DNA of 64,000 bases from Streptomyces chartreusis NRRL 3882 (GTDB taxonomy: Bacteria > Actinomycetota > Actinomycetes > Streptomycetales > Streptomycetaceae): assembly GCF_900236475.1 (NCBI RefSeq), contig NZ_LT963352.1, positions 5,006,001-5,070,000 on the forward strand, written 5' to 3'. Within the stretch, counting starts at the first letter, position 1, and each line of letters begins with the position of its first letter. Position numbers and translations under genes: made by a program. Below are positions 40,018 to 48,011 of the stretch, one piece after another. Below the pieces are notes generated by a model. That model ran no database searches, was not told where the DNA came from, and saw nothing but the letters and a program-made list of their open reading frames with translations.

Positions 40018-40905
40018 ATGGCGCGACGCATCGACGTGACCGGGACGGGCGGCGTACGCCTCGCGGCCTGGGAGTTCGGCGACCCGCCCAAGACCGATCC
40101 AGCCGGATCCGATCCAGCGCGGGACGTGCCGGACGGCTCCCCGGGCGTGCTGTTACTGCACGGTCTCATGGGCCGCGCCTCGCACTGGGCGTCCACCGCC
40201 CGCTGGCTCTCCGCCCGGTACCGAGCGGTCGCCCTGGACCAGCGCGGCCACGGCCGTAGCGACAAGCCCCCGCAGGGCTCCTTCACCCGTGACGCCTACG
40301 TCGACGACGCCGAGGCCGCTCTCGAACAGCTCGGCCTCGCCCCGGTCGTCCTCATCGGCCACGCCATGGGCGCGCTGACCGCCTGGCAGCTCGCCGCCAA
40401 GCGCCCCGACCTGGTCCGTGGCCTGATCATCTGCGACATGCGGGCCTCCGCCCTCGGTGCCGCGTCGCAGCGCGAGTGGGACCAGTGGTTCAAGTCCTGG
40501 CCGCTGCCCTTCGCCACGCTCGCCGACGTCCGCAAGTGGTTCGGCGAGGACGACCCCTGGGTGGAGCGGCCCAACCCGGCCCGCGGCGAGTTCTACGCCG
40601 AGGTGATGGCCGAGTCCCCGGACGGCTGGCGTCCGGTCTTCGACCCGGAGCAGATGCTCCGCTCCCGCGAGACGTGGGTGTACGACGCGCACTGGGAGGA
40701 GCTGGCCCAGGTCCGCTGCCCCGCCCTGGTGGTGCGCGGCCTCGACGGCGAGCTGGGCCGGGCCGAGGCCCAGGAGATGGTCCGCGTCCTGCCCCGCGGC
40801 CAGTACGCGGAGGTCGCCGACGCCGGCCACCTCGTCCACTACGACCAGCCGGAGGCCTGGCGGGCGGCGATCGAACCGTTCCTGGACGCCCTGAGCGCCG
40901 ACTGA
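40018..40905 (+). CDS. Alpha/beta hydrolase-fold protein lacking the serine nucleophile
   Basis: 295-residue alpha/beta hydrolase fold protein. The oxyanion strand LLLHGLMGRASHW, the DQRGHGRSDKP turn, acid LVVRGLDGELG and histidine DAGHLVHYDQP are all in place. The nucleophile elbow, however, reads IGHAMGAL instead of GHSMG, so residue 116 is alanine (codon GCC, read directly). Cofactor-free dioxygenases and some signalling proteins of this fold also lack a usable serine, so it may be a non-hydrolytic enzyme or receptor-like protein. The ATG at 40018 lies after a GGGGGGTGCCAGG ribosome binding site. Confidence 0.85.
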   Translation: MARRIDVTGTGGVRLAAWEFGDPPKTDPAGSDPARDVPDGSPGVLLLHGLMGRASHWASTARWLSARYRAVALDQRGHGRSDKPPQGSFTRDAYVDDAEAALEQLGLAPVVLIGHAMGALTAWQLAAKRPDLVRGLIICDMRASALGAASQREWDQWFKSWPLPFATLADVRKWFGEDDPWVERPNPARGEFYAEVMAESPDGWRPVFDPEQMLRSRETWVYDAHWEELAQVRCPALVVRGLDGELGRAEAQEMVRVLPRGQYAEVADAGHLVHYDQPEAWRAAIEPFLDALSAD

Positions 40906-40936
40906 CGCCCCTGGGGGTGTTTCGGAAGCCCCCTGG

Positions 40937-42529
40937 TCACCCCTTGCTGACCGCCGTCAGGATCTCCGGCAACCGCCGGGCCGTCTGCGGAGCGGCGAAC
41001 CGCAGTCCCACCGCCGTGAGCGCCGCCGCGTACCCCGCGCCCACCGGCAGCAGCAGCCACGTCGAGTCGTCGCCCCCGGCGCTCACGTTCAGCCAGATCG
41101 TGAGCGCGATGACCGGCGCGCACAGCAGGGCGGCGGCGATCATCCCGCCGAAGATGGAGATCCAGGCGAGCCCGGCCTGCCCGGGGGCGACGTTCTTGTG
41201 GCCCTCCTGCGGAATGGAGTAGGGGAAGCGGGCCGAGGTCCACGCCCCGGTCGCGAGCATCGCGCCGAGCAGCGCGAAGGACAGCCCCAGCGCCTCGGGC
41301 AACCGCCGCCAGTCGCCGAGCACGGCGGTCGTCACGACGGTGACGAGCGTGGCGTACGGCAGGGTGATCAGCAGCAGGGCCAGGGCACGGGCGCGCAGCT
41401 CGACGTAGGCGTCGCGGGTCGACGAGATCGTCATCGCGACCATCCAGAACGCCGAGGTGTCCTGCCCGAACTGGTTGTACATCTGGATGCCGAGCATCCC
41501 GGCGGCGAAGCAGGCGAAGTACACGGACCCGGTGCCCTGCCAGGCGTTGAACACCGGCACGATCAGCCCGATGGCCAGCGACGTCACCCAGGCCGCCTTG
41601 GTCTTGGGGTCGCGCCACACGTACCGCAGGCTGCGCTCCATGACCGTCCCCGTACGGCCCGCGGGCAGCAGCCGTCCGAGCCCGCTGGACGTCCGCTCGC
41701 GGGCGGCCGTCCCGGCGGCCGGCAGCGTCGACCCGTCGGGCGAGGTCATCAGCCGGGTCAGATGCCGTGACCACACGGCGAGCAGCGCGGCCAGCGCGCC
41801 CGCCGTCAGCGCCAGTTGCGCGAGGGCGAGACCGTACGATCCCTCGCCCACCGCGTGCACGGCCCCGATGGCCGACGCGGGCGGCACCCACCGGAGCACG
41901 TCCGCCGCCGGGTCGAGCTCGCCCAGGCCGGACGCCCCGAGCCGCTGCGCGCCGAAGTTGACGACCTGCGCCCCGATCGCGATGACGAGCCCGCTCAGCA
42001 CGGCGAGGTCCCGCCCCTTGCGGCTGGTCAGCAGCCGTACGTTGGCGGCGGCGACGGCCCGCGCGAGAGCCACGCACACCAGCAGCGCCAGGACGACCGC
42101 GACCACGCCCACCGCGAACGCCGCCCCGCCCCGGGCCACCGCGACCACGGAACCGATCAGCAGGCACAGCGTGAACAGCGGCCCGATACCGACCAGCGAC
42201 GCCACGAGCAGGGCCCGCACCAGCGGCCGGGGCCGCAGCGGCAGCATCACCAGCCGGGTCGGATCCAGCGTCTCGTCGCCGCTGGGGAAGAACAGCGGCA
42301 TCACCGCCCAGCCGAGCCCCAGCACCGCCGCCGCCAGCACGACCAGCGACTCGACGTGCGCGTGCCCGCGCAGCGCGATCAGGCCGATCAGTTGCAACGC
42401 GGCGAACAGCAGAGCACAGACGGCCGACGCGATGTAGGCGGCCTTACGGCCCCCGGACTGCCGCAGCCCGTTGCGCAGCAGCGACAGCTTCAGCCGTACG
42501 AAGACGGGGGTGATCGTGGAGTCGCTCAC
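40937..42529 (-). CDS. ABC exporter permease, large ABC-2 type
   Basis: 530-residue membrane protein with about twelve hydrophobic helices, encoded directly after an ATPase with a four-base GTGA overlap. Cytoplasmic segments such as LTRLMTSPDGSTLPAAGTAARERTSSGLGRLLPAGRTG and RSLRYVWRDPKTKAAWVTSLAIGL separate two halves, a pattern of actinobacterial transporters in which one protein forms both halves of the channel. It includes the MLPLRPRPLVRALLVASL element after the third helix. Start is GTG. Substrate not known. Confidence 0.85.
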   Translation of the reverse strand: MSDSTITPVFVRLKLSLLRNGLRQSGGRKAAYIASAVCALLFAALQLIGLIALRGHAHVESLVVLAAAVLGLGWAVMPLFFPSGDETLDPTRLVMLPLRPRPLVRALLVASLVGIGPLFTLCLLIGSVVAVARGGAAFAVGVVAVVLALLVCVALARAVAAANVRLLTSRKGRDLAVLSGLVIAIGAQVVNFGAQRLGASGLGELDPAADVLRWVPPASAIGAVHAVGEGSYGLALAQLALTAGALAALLAVWSRHLTRLMTSPDGSTLPAAGTAARERTSSGLGRLLPAGRTGTVMERSLRYVWRDPKTKAAWVTSLAIGLIVPVFNAWQGTGSVYFACFAAGMLGIQMYNQFGQDTSAFWMVAMTISSTRDAYVELRARALALLLITLPYATLVTVVTTAVLGDWRRLPEALGLSFALLGAMLATGAWTSARFPYSIPQEGHKNVAPGQAGLAWISIFGGMIAAALLCAPVIALTIWLNVSAGGDDSTWLLLPVGAGYAAALTAVGLRFAAPQTARRLPEILTAVSKG

Positions 42530-43299
42530 CGGGACCCGCCGCCCAGCCAGTCGAGATCGGACCCGGCGTCCCGGCTCTGCGCCCCGACGAGCTCCAGGAA
42601 CGCCCGCTGCAACGAGGGCGCGTCACCCCGCACTTCCGCCAGCGTCCCGTGCGCGCGGATCCGTCCGGCGGCCATCACGGCCACCCAGTCGCACAGCGAC
42701 TCGACGAGCTCCATGACGTGGGAAGAGAACACGACCGTGGCGCCGGAGGCGGTGTACCGCTCCAGGACGCCCCGGATGGTCTGGGCGGAGACGGGGTCGA
42801 CGCCCTCGAACGGCTCGTCCAGGAACAGCACTTCGGGATTGTGGAGGAGAGCCGTGGCGAGGCCGATCTTCTTTCGCATGCCGGTCGAGTAGTCGACGAC
42901 GAGCTTGTGCTGGGCGCCCGCCAGATCGAGGACGTCGAGGAGCTGCGTGGCCCGCTTGTCGACCTCGGCACCGGGCAGTCCGCGCAACCGCCCGGTGTAC
43001 GCCAGCAGTTCCCGCCCGGACAGCCGCTCGAACAGCCGCAGCCCCTCCGGCAGCACCCCGATCCGCGCCTTCACCTCGACGGGGTCCCGCCACACGTCGT
43101 GCCCGACCACCTCGACGGTCCCGTGGTCGGGCCGGAGCAGCCCGGTCACCATCGACAGGGTGGTGGTCTTCCCGGCCCCGTTCGGCCCGACAAGCCCGAT
43201 GAACTTGCCCGCGGGCAACTCCAGGTCGACCCCGGCAACAGCGACCTGCTGCCCGAACCGCTTCCAGAGCCCCTGCACACGCACAGCGCTGGATCCCAC
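42526..43299 (-). CDS. ABC exporter ATP-binding protein
   Basis: 257-residue nucleotide-binding subunit: Walker A GPNGAGKTTTLSM, Q-loop-like IGVLPEGLRLFERLSG, signature DYSTGMRKKIGLATALLHNP, Walker B VLFLDEPFEGVDPVS and H-loop FSSHVMELVE. The GTG at 43299 follows GGAGGGA at eight bases, better than the in-frame GTG at 43317. It pairs with the permease that overlaps its end. The preceding gap carries one copy of the dispersed GCGCAGTTCCCCG element. Confidence 0.92.
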   Translation of the reverse strand: MGSSAVRVQGLWKRFGQQVAVAGVDLELPAGKFIGLVGPNGAGKTTTLSMVTGLLRPDHGTVEVVGHDVWRDPVEVKARIGVLPEGLRLFERLSGRELLAYTGRLRGLPGAEVDKRATQLLDVLDLAGAQHKLVVDYSTGMRKKIGLATALLHNPEVLFLDEPFEGVDPVSAQTIRGVLERYTASGATVVFSSHVMELVESLCDWVAVMAAGRIRAHGTLAEVRGDAPSLQRAFLELVGAQSRDAGSDLDWLGGGSR

Positions 43300-43340
43300 C
43301 GCGTCTCCCTCCGTCACCTTGAACCCTACGGTGGCGTTCT

Positions 43341-43397
43341 TCAGGGGCGCGGGGAACTGCGCGATCAACCACACACAACCAGCAGTCGCCGCACACC
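43341..43397 (-). repeat. Dispersed intergenic element, copy C
   Basis: On the minus strand it ends with GCGCAGTTCCCCGCGCCCC then TGA and begins with GGTGTGCGGCGACTGC. It starts 28 bases after the Prim-Pol stop, in that gene's sense direction. Confidence 0.8.
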
Positions 43398-43424
43398 AGC
43401 GACCAGGCAGACGAACAGGCGCGG

Positions 43425-44102
43425 CTACCGATCCCGGCCGCACGCATAGGCCAACGGCGAGATCAACTCCTCCGCATCCGGCAGCCACCGATTCGCGGGC
43501 GTAGGCCGGCAGGCCCACTGCACAGCTCCGCGCGACCCGAACCGCGTGGGCGGCGCAGCCACGTACCCACCCTCGCCCAGCACCGTCAGATCCAGCGACG
43601 ACAACGACCAGCCCAGCTTCCGCACCAGGTCAGGCACCTTCACGGACGCCCCCGGCAGCACGAAGAACTCCATCCGCCGATCCGGCGTGAGCGTCACCGG
43701 CCCCAGCGTCAGCTCCATCCGCTCCATCCGCGCCAGGGCGAGGAACCCGGCGGTCTCCGGCACGGAAATCGCGTCGAACGTACGCCCCGTCGGCAGCAGG
43801 ATCGACGCCGTCGGCTGCTTCTGCCACATCCGCCGTGCCACGGTCGCGCTGCCCGTCGCCTGCGTCGCCCAGTCCGGGCGCGCCGGGTGCGATCCCGGGG
43901 CCGGACACGCGGCGTCACCGCAGGAGCAGCGCTGGGCGCCGTCGACGGCTTCCAGCCAGGTGCCGGGGAACACGTCCCAGTGGCGCTCCTCGGCGTAGCG
44001 GACAGCGGTCTCCAGCAGCGATTCCCCGCGCTGCTTCGGGATCTGAGCGGCTTCGGTGCCGGCGATCGTCTCTTCCACGATGAACACAACTCCGGTCGTC
44101 AC
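43425..44102 (-). CDS. Orphan Prim-Pol domain protein (bifunctional primase/polymerase family)
   Basis: 225-residue protein consisting only of an archaeo-eukaryotic primase-polymerase-like domain. The N-terminal helix (LLETAVRYAEERHWDVFPGTWLEAVDG) with a CxC...C knot (RCSCGDAACPAPGSHPARPDW), ARRMWQKQPTASILLPTGRTFDAISVPE and the C-terminal YVAAPPTRFGSRGAVQWACRP are typical of the Streptomyces family annotated as bifunctional DNA primase/polymerase. The usual Asp-x-Asp metal pair is not obvious; DAISVP may be a degenerate form. No helicase or phage genes are near, so a chromosomal role is likely. GTG 44102 or GTG 44078 are possible starts. Confidence 0.75.
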   Translation of the reverse strand: MTTGVVFIVEETIAGTEAAQIPKQRGESLLETAVRYAEERHWDVFPGTWLEAVDGAQRCSCGDAACPAPGSHPARPDWATQATGSATVARRMWQKQPTASILLPTGRTFDAISVPETAGFLALARMERMELTLGPVTLTPDRRMEFFVLPGASVKVPDLVRKLGWSLSSLDLTVLGEGGYVAAPPTRFGSRGAVQWACRPTPANRWLPDAEELISPLAYACGRDR

Positions 44103-44393
44103 CAGGGGTTACGCCCGCCCGCGTGCGCGGGGAGGAGCATCGCCCTTGTCGTCGGGGCGCATGGGTGCATGTGCGGGGGCGCGCAGGAGGATCCGTGGCC
44201 GGAGCTGGGTAGCCACGAGTGGGGCCGGCAACAGCCGTTACCCCGGCAATCCTCACATGCCTCGCATTTTCGCCTGGTCGGCGGGGCATTGATCTTCACG
44301 GCCGGATCTTTTCGCCGGGACGCGAGGGACCCGGCCGCGGAAGACACGTCAACTCGGTGCGTGGGCAGGCACCGCAGCCACAGGGGGTACGCC

Positions 44394-45779
44394 ATGGCCG
44401 CAAGGCCGCTCGTCGCCAGGCAGCCGAACGAACGGCTCCAGGCGCTCATCCAGGAAGCCGGATGCTCCAACGCCGGCCTCGCCCGCCGGGTCAACATGTG
44501 CGGTGCCGAGCACGGCCTCGACCTGCGCTACGACAAGACGTCGGTGGCGCGCTGGCTGCGCGGGCAGCAGCCGCGAGGACGGGCCCCGGCGATCATCGCC
44601 GAGGCGCTCGGCCGCAAGCTCGGCCGTACGGTCACGATCGACGAGATCGGCATGGCCAACGGCAAGAACCTCGCCTCGGGCGTGGGTCTGCAGTTCTCGC
44701 CGACGGTACTGGGGGCCATCGAGCAGGTCTGCGAGCTGTGGCGCAGTGACGTGGGGCGGCGGGACTTCCTGTCCGGCTCCTCCGTCGCCGCGTCCGCGCT
44801 GGTCGAGCCCAGCCGTGACTGGCTGATCTCCGCACCCGACGGCCAGGTGTCGCGCTCGGCCGGGCCGCGGGTCGGGCAGTCCGACGTGCAGGCGGTGCGG
44901 GCCATGACGCAGGCGCTGGTGGATCTCGACCACCAGTACGGCAGCGGGCACGTGCGGCCGGTCGTCGTGCACTACCTCAACAGCGTCGTCTCGGGGCTGC
45001 TGGCGGGGTCGTACCGGGAGGCGGTCGGGCGGGACCTGTTCGCGGCGGTGGCCCGGCTGACCGAGCTCGCCGGGTACATGGCCGTGGACACCGGGCAACC
45101 GGGCCTGGCCCAGCGCTACTACATCCAGGCGCTGCGGCTCGCCCAGGCGGCCGGGGACCGGGGCTACGGCGGGTACGTGCTCGCCGCCTCCATGAGCCAT
45201 CTCGCCGCGCAGCTCGGGAACCCGCGGGAGATCGCGCAGTTGGCGCGGGCGGCGCAGGAGGGGGCGCGGGGGCGCGTGACGCCGCGTGCGGAGTCGATGT
45301 TCCACGCGGCGGAGGCGCGCGGGCACGCCCTGATGGGCGACGCGCGCGCCGCCCAGTCCTGCGCCGGGCGGGCGGTGAGCGCCCTGGAGGCGGCCGACCC
45401 GGCCGCCGGGGACGACCCGGCGTGGATCGGGCACTTCGACGAGGCCTATCTCGCCGACGAGTTGGCCCACTGCCACCGGGATCTCGGGCAGGCCGAGGCG
45501 GCGGCGCGGTGCGCGCAGGAGTCGCTGGCCGGGCATCCCGAGACGCGGGCCCGCCGCCGGGCCATCGGTTATGTGCTGTTGGCCACGGCACAGGTGCAGC
45601 AGCGCGAGATCGAAGAGGCGTGCAGTACGGGCATGAAGGCCGTCGAACTCCTGGAGGGGCTGCGCTCCAACCGGGGGGCCGAGTATCTGGAGGACTTCCA
45701 GCAGCGGCTGGAGCCGTACCGGGACGAGGCGGTGGTCAGGGAGTTCGGGGCGCGGCTGGACCTTCAGGCGGCGGCGTGA
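44394..45779 (+). CDS. NsdA-like regulatory protein with TPR-type repeats
   Basis: 461-residue protein. The N-terminal 75 residues (NERLQALIQEAGCSNAGLARRVNMCGAEHGLDLRYDKTSVARWLRGQQPRGRAPAIIAEALGRKLG) form the distinctive helix-turn-helix of Streptomyces NsdA-type regulators; the rest is made of helical TPR-like repeats (GQPGLAQRYYIQALRLAQAAGD, GDARAAQSCAGRAVSALEAADP, GQAEAAARCAQESLAGHPE). NsdA is a negative regulator of development and antibiotic production in S. coelicolor; this protein is a relative, not clearly its orthologue. ATG start after CAGGGGG. Divergent from the Prim-Pol gene across 290 bases. Confidence 0.8.
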   Translation: MAARPLVARQPNERLQALIQEAGCSNAGLARRVNMCGAEHGLDLRYDKTSVARWLRGQQPRGRAPAIIAEALGRKLGRTVTIDEIGMANGKNLASGVGLQFSPTVLGAIEQVCELWRSDVGRRDFLSGSSVAASALVEPSRDWLISAPDGQVSRSAGPRVGQSDVQAVRAMTQALVDLDHQYGSGHVRPVVVHYLNSVVSGLLAGSYREAVGRDLFAAVARLTELAGYMAVDTGQPGLAQRYYIQALRLAQAAGDRGYGGYVLAASMSHLAAQLGNPREIAQLARAAQEGARGRVTPRAESMFHAAEARGHALMGDARAAQSCAGRAVSALEAADPAAGDDPAWIGHFDEAYLADELAHCHRDLGQAEAAARCAQESLAGHPETRARRRAIGYVLLATAQVQQREIEEACSTGMKAVELLEGLRSNRGAEYLEDFQQRLEPYRDEAVVREFGARLDLQAAA

Positions 45780-45980
45780 ACACAGGGTCGGCGCATGCGT
45801 GAACGTGAGGAAAACGGCGGCTTGGCGCGCGGGAGGTGACATGAGCAGCGAGCCGTGACCCGGTTTTGTTACCGCGCTCACAGGGCAGGAGGTCACGTCC
45901 TGTGCTGCGTGGCACGGGGCTCAGGGGACCCGGTAGCGTGACCCGACGATTCACAAGGTCCCCCATTAGTAGGAGTCCCG

Positions 45981-47963
45981 GTGACGCAGAGTGGACAGGG
46001 CGAGGAGCCCTCGGCGCGCCCCGCGCGCGAAGGCATCGTGCTGCCCTCCGACGGTGGCGAGCCCCTGCTGCCGGGCATGACGGGCGGACGCGGTGACGCG
46101 CCCGCCGGCCGCCGGTCCGGCCAGACCCCGGCCTCGGCTCCCGCCGAGGGCCAGACCTGGGGCCAGCCCTGGGGGCCCGACCAGCAGACCCCGCCCGCGC
46201 AGCCGGGCCAGAGCTGGCAGTCCCCGCCGCCCCAGCAGTGGACGGAGCCACCGGCCTGGGACGCCCAGCACCCCGCCCCCGGCACACCGGGCCCGGGCGC
46301 GCTGCCCCCCGAGGGCGCCCAGTCCCCGAACCCGTACGCCGGCTCCTACGGCGCGCCCGCCGACGGCGCACAGTACGGCGCTCCTGCGGGCCGAGCCCCG
46401 CTGCCTCCGGAGGGCGCGGGCGGCCGGCCGCCGCAGCAGCACGACGCGTACGGGTCACCTGCCGGAGGCGCGCCCTCCGGCACGTACGGGCCCGCCGGCA
46501 CGGGCGGTTCACACCAGCAGGGCGCCGACGCGTACAACTCCCCTGCCGGGTCACCGGGCCCCCAGGGGCCCGGCGGGTACGGGAACGGGCCCGCCGGAGG
46601 GCAGCAGCCGCAGCAGTCCGGCGCGTACGGGAACGGGCCCGCCGGGGGGCAGCAGCCGCAGCAGACCGGTGCCTATGGGACCGGCCCCGCCGGGGGGCAG
46701 CAGCCGCAGCAGGCCGATGCCTACGGGAACGGCCCCGCGGGCGGGCAGCCGCCGCAGCAGTCCGACGTCCACGGGTCTCCCGCCGGAGGCGCGCCCTCCG
46801 GTGCGTACGGGCCTGCCGGTGGGCAGCTGCCCCGGCAGAGTGACGCGTACGGGTCCGTCGCCGCGGGTGGCCCGCAGCCGCCGGCCTCCGGCGGACACGG
46901 CGCCGCTGCCGGACGTGCCCCCCTGCCCCCGGCCGTCGACGAGGGGGCGACCCAGTATCTGCCGCCCGTCGCCGCCACCCCGGCCGACGAGGGGGCGACG
47001 CAGTACATACCCCCGGTGGGCCCGGGCGCGCTGCCGCCCGAGATGCCCGCCGAGCAGGACTCCGAGGCGACGCGGTTCCTGGGGACCGGGCCGTTGCCGC
47101 CCGCCTCGAACCCGGACGCCGAGGCGACGCAGTACATCGCGCCGGTGCCAGGCGGTGGCCAGCAGCCGCCCGCAGGGTTCGAGAACCTCTTCCGCAGCGA
47201 GCACGGCGCCGAGAGTCCGGCCGCGGCCACCCAGCAGATGCCCCGCTTCGAGCAGCCGCAGTCCCACCCCCAGCCCTCCTACGCGCCGCCCGGCGGCGGC
47301 CAGTCCGACGGCCGCTCCGGCCGCGGTGGCCGGAGCGGCTCGCGCGTGCCGGTCATCGCGGCCGTCGGCATCGGCATCGCCGTCCTCGGCGTCGGCGCCG
47401 GCGCGCTGCTCGCCGGTGGCGGAGGCGGTGACGACAGCGGTGACAACAACAAGACCGTGGCCGCCTCGGCGCCCGCGACGGACGGTTCCGCCTCGCCGTC
47501 CGCCGACCCGGCCCGCGCGCAGGCGGTCGAGCTGGACAAGCTGCTCGCCGACAGCGGCAACAGCCGCAGCACCGTGATCAACGCGGTGGCCGACGTCAAG
47601 GGCTGCGACAACCTCGCCCAGGCCGCCAAGGACCTGCGCGACGCGGCCAAGCAGCGCAACCAGCTGGTCACCCGGCTCTCCGGCATCACGGTCGACAAGC
47701 TGCCCGACCACGCCGCGCTGACCACCGCCCTCACCAAGGCGTGGCAGGCCTCGGCCTCGGCCGACAACCACTACGCGGCCTGGGCCGACCAGACCGCAGG
47801 CAAGAAGGGCTGCAAGAAGGGCCAGGCCCGCGTCACCGGCCAGACGCAGGCCGGCAACCGGGCCAGCGGGGTGGCGAGCGCCGAGAAGACCAAGGCGGCC
47901 CAGCTGTGGAACGGCATCGCGAAGAAATACGGCCTGACCGAGCGGCAGCCGACGCAGCTGTGA
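45981..47963 (+). CDS. Repeat-rich membrane protein with ATQ motifs
   Basis: 660-residue protein. Residues 1 to about 450 are cytoplasmic, very rich in Gly, Pro and Gln, and contain four tandem 16-residue units of type YGNGPAGGQQPQQSGA (codons 200-263). Farther on are acidic threonine motifs EGATQYLPPV, EGATQYIPPV, SEATRFLG and AEATQYIAPV, which look like sites for Ser/Thr kinases and FHA domains. A helix at about 454-478 (VPVIAAVGIGIAVLGVGAGALLAGG) crosses the membrane, and the C-terminal 180 residues are outside, with a four-helix-like region and a cysteine pair (KGCDNL, KGCKKG). GTG start after TAGGAG. A role in envelope or cell-division signalling is inference. Confidence 0.8.
   Translation: MTQSGQGEEPSARPAREGIVLPSDGGEPLLPGMTGGRGDAPAGRRSGQTPASAPAEGQTWGQPWGPDQQTPPAQPGQSWQSPPPQQWTEPPAWDAQHPAPGTPGPGALPPEGAQSPNPYAGSYGAPADGAQYGAPAGRAPLPPEGAGGRPPQQHDAYGSPAGGAPSGTYGPAGTGGSHQQGADAYNSPAGSPGPQGPGGYGNGPAGGQQPQQSGAYGNGPAGGQQPQQTGAYGTGPAGGQQPQQADAYGNGPAGGQPPQQSDVHGSPAGGAPSGAYGPAGGQLPRQSDAYGSVAAGGPQPPASGGHGAAAGRAPLPPAVDEGATQYLPPVAATPADEGATQYIPPVGPGALPPEMPAEQDSEATRFLGTGPLPPASNPDAEATQYIAPVPGGGQQPPAGFENLFRSEHGAESPAAATQQMPRFEQPQSHPQPSYAPPGGGQSDGRSGRGGRSGSRVPVIAAVGIGIAVLGVGAGALLAGGGGGDDSGDNNKTVAASAPATDGSASPSADPARAQAVELDKLLADSGNSRSTVINAVADVKGCDNLAQAAKDLRDAAKQRNQLVTRLSGITVDKLPDHAALTTALTKAWQASASADNHYAAWADQTAGKKGCKKGQARVTGQTQAGNRASGVASAEKTKAAQLWNGIAKKYGLTERQPTQL
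46578..46769 (+). repeat. Four tandem 48-base coding repeats
   Basis: Units start at 46578, 46626, 46674 and 46722; each encodes YG(N/T)GPAGGQ(Q/P)PQQ plus three variable residues. Units 1-3 are nearly identical at DNA level, which suggests recent expansion and possible copy-number variation between strains. Confidence 0.85.
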
Positions 47964-47978
47964 GTGCTCCCGGCCGGG

Positions 47979-48011
47979 CGTGAACTGCTGAGCCGGGCTC
48001 AGTAGTTCACG
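47979..48011. terminator. Bidirectional terminator overlapping the binding-protein stop codon
   Basis: CGTGAACTGCTGAGCC and GGCTCAGTAGTTCACG pair over 16 bases with one G-U type mismatch and almost no loop. It lies 15 bases after one stop and includes the last codons of the convergent gene. Confidence 0.8.

Noticed and set aside
46578..46769. Regular 48-base repeats that might suggest a CRISPR array
   Set aside because: Units are directly adjacent without spacers and are in frame within a protein gene.
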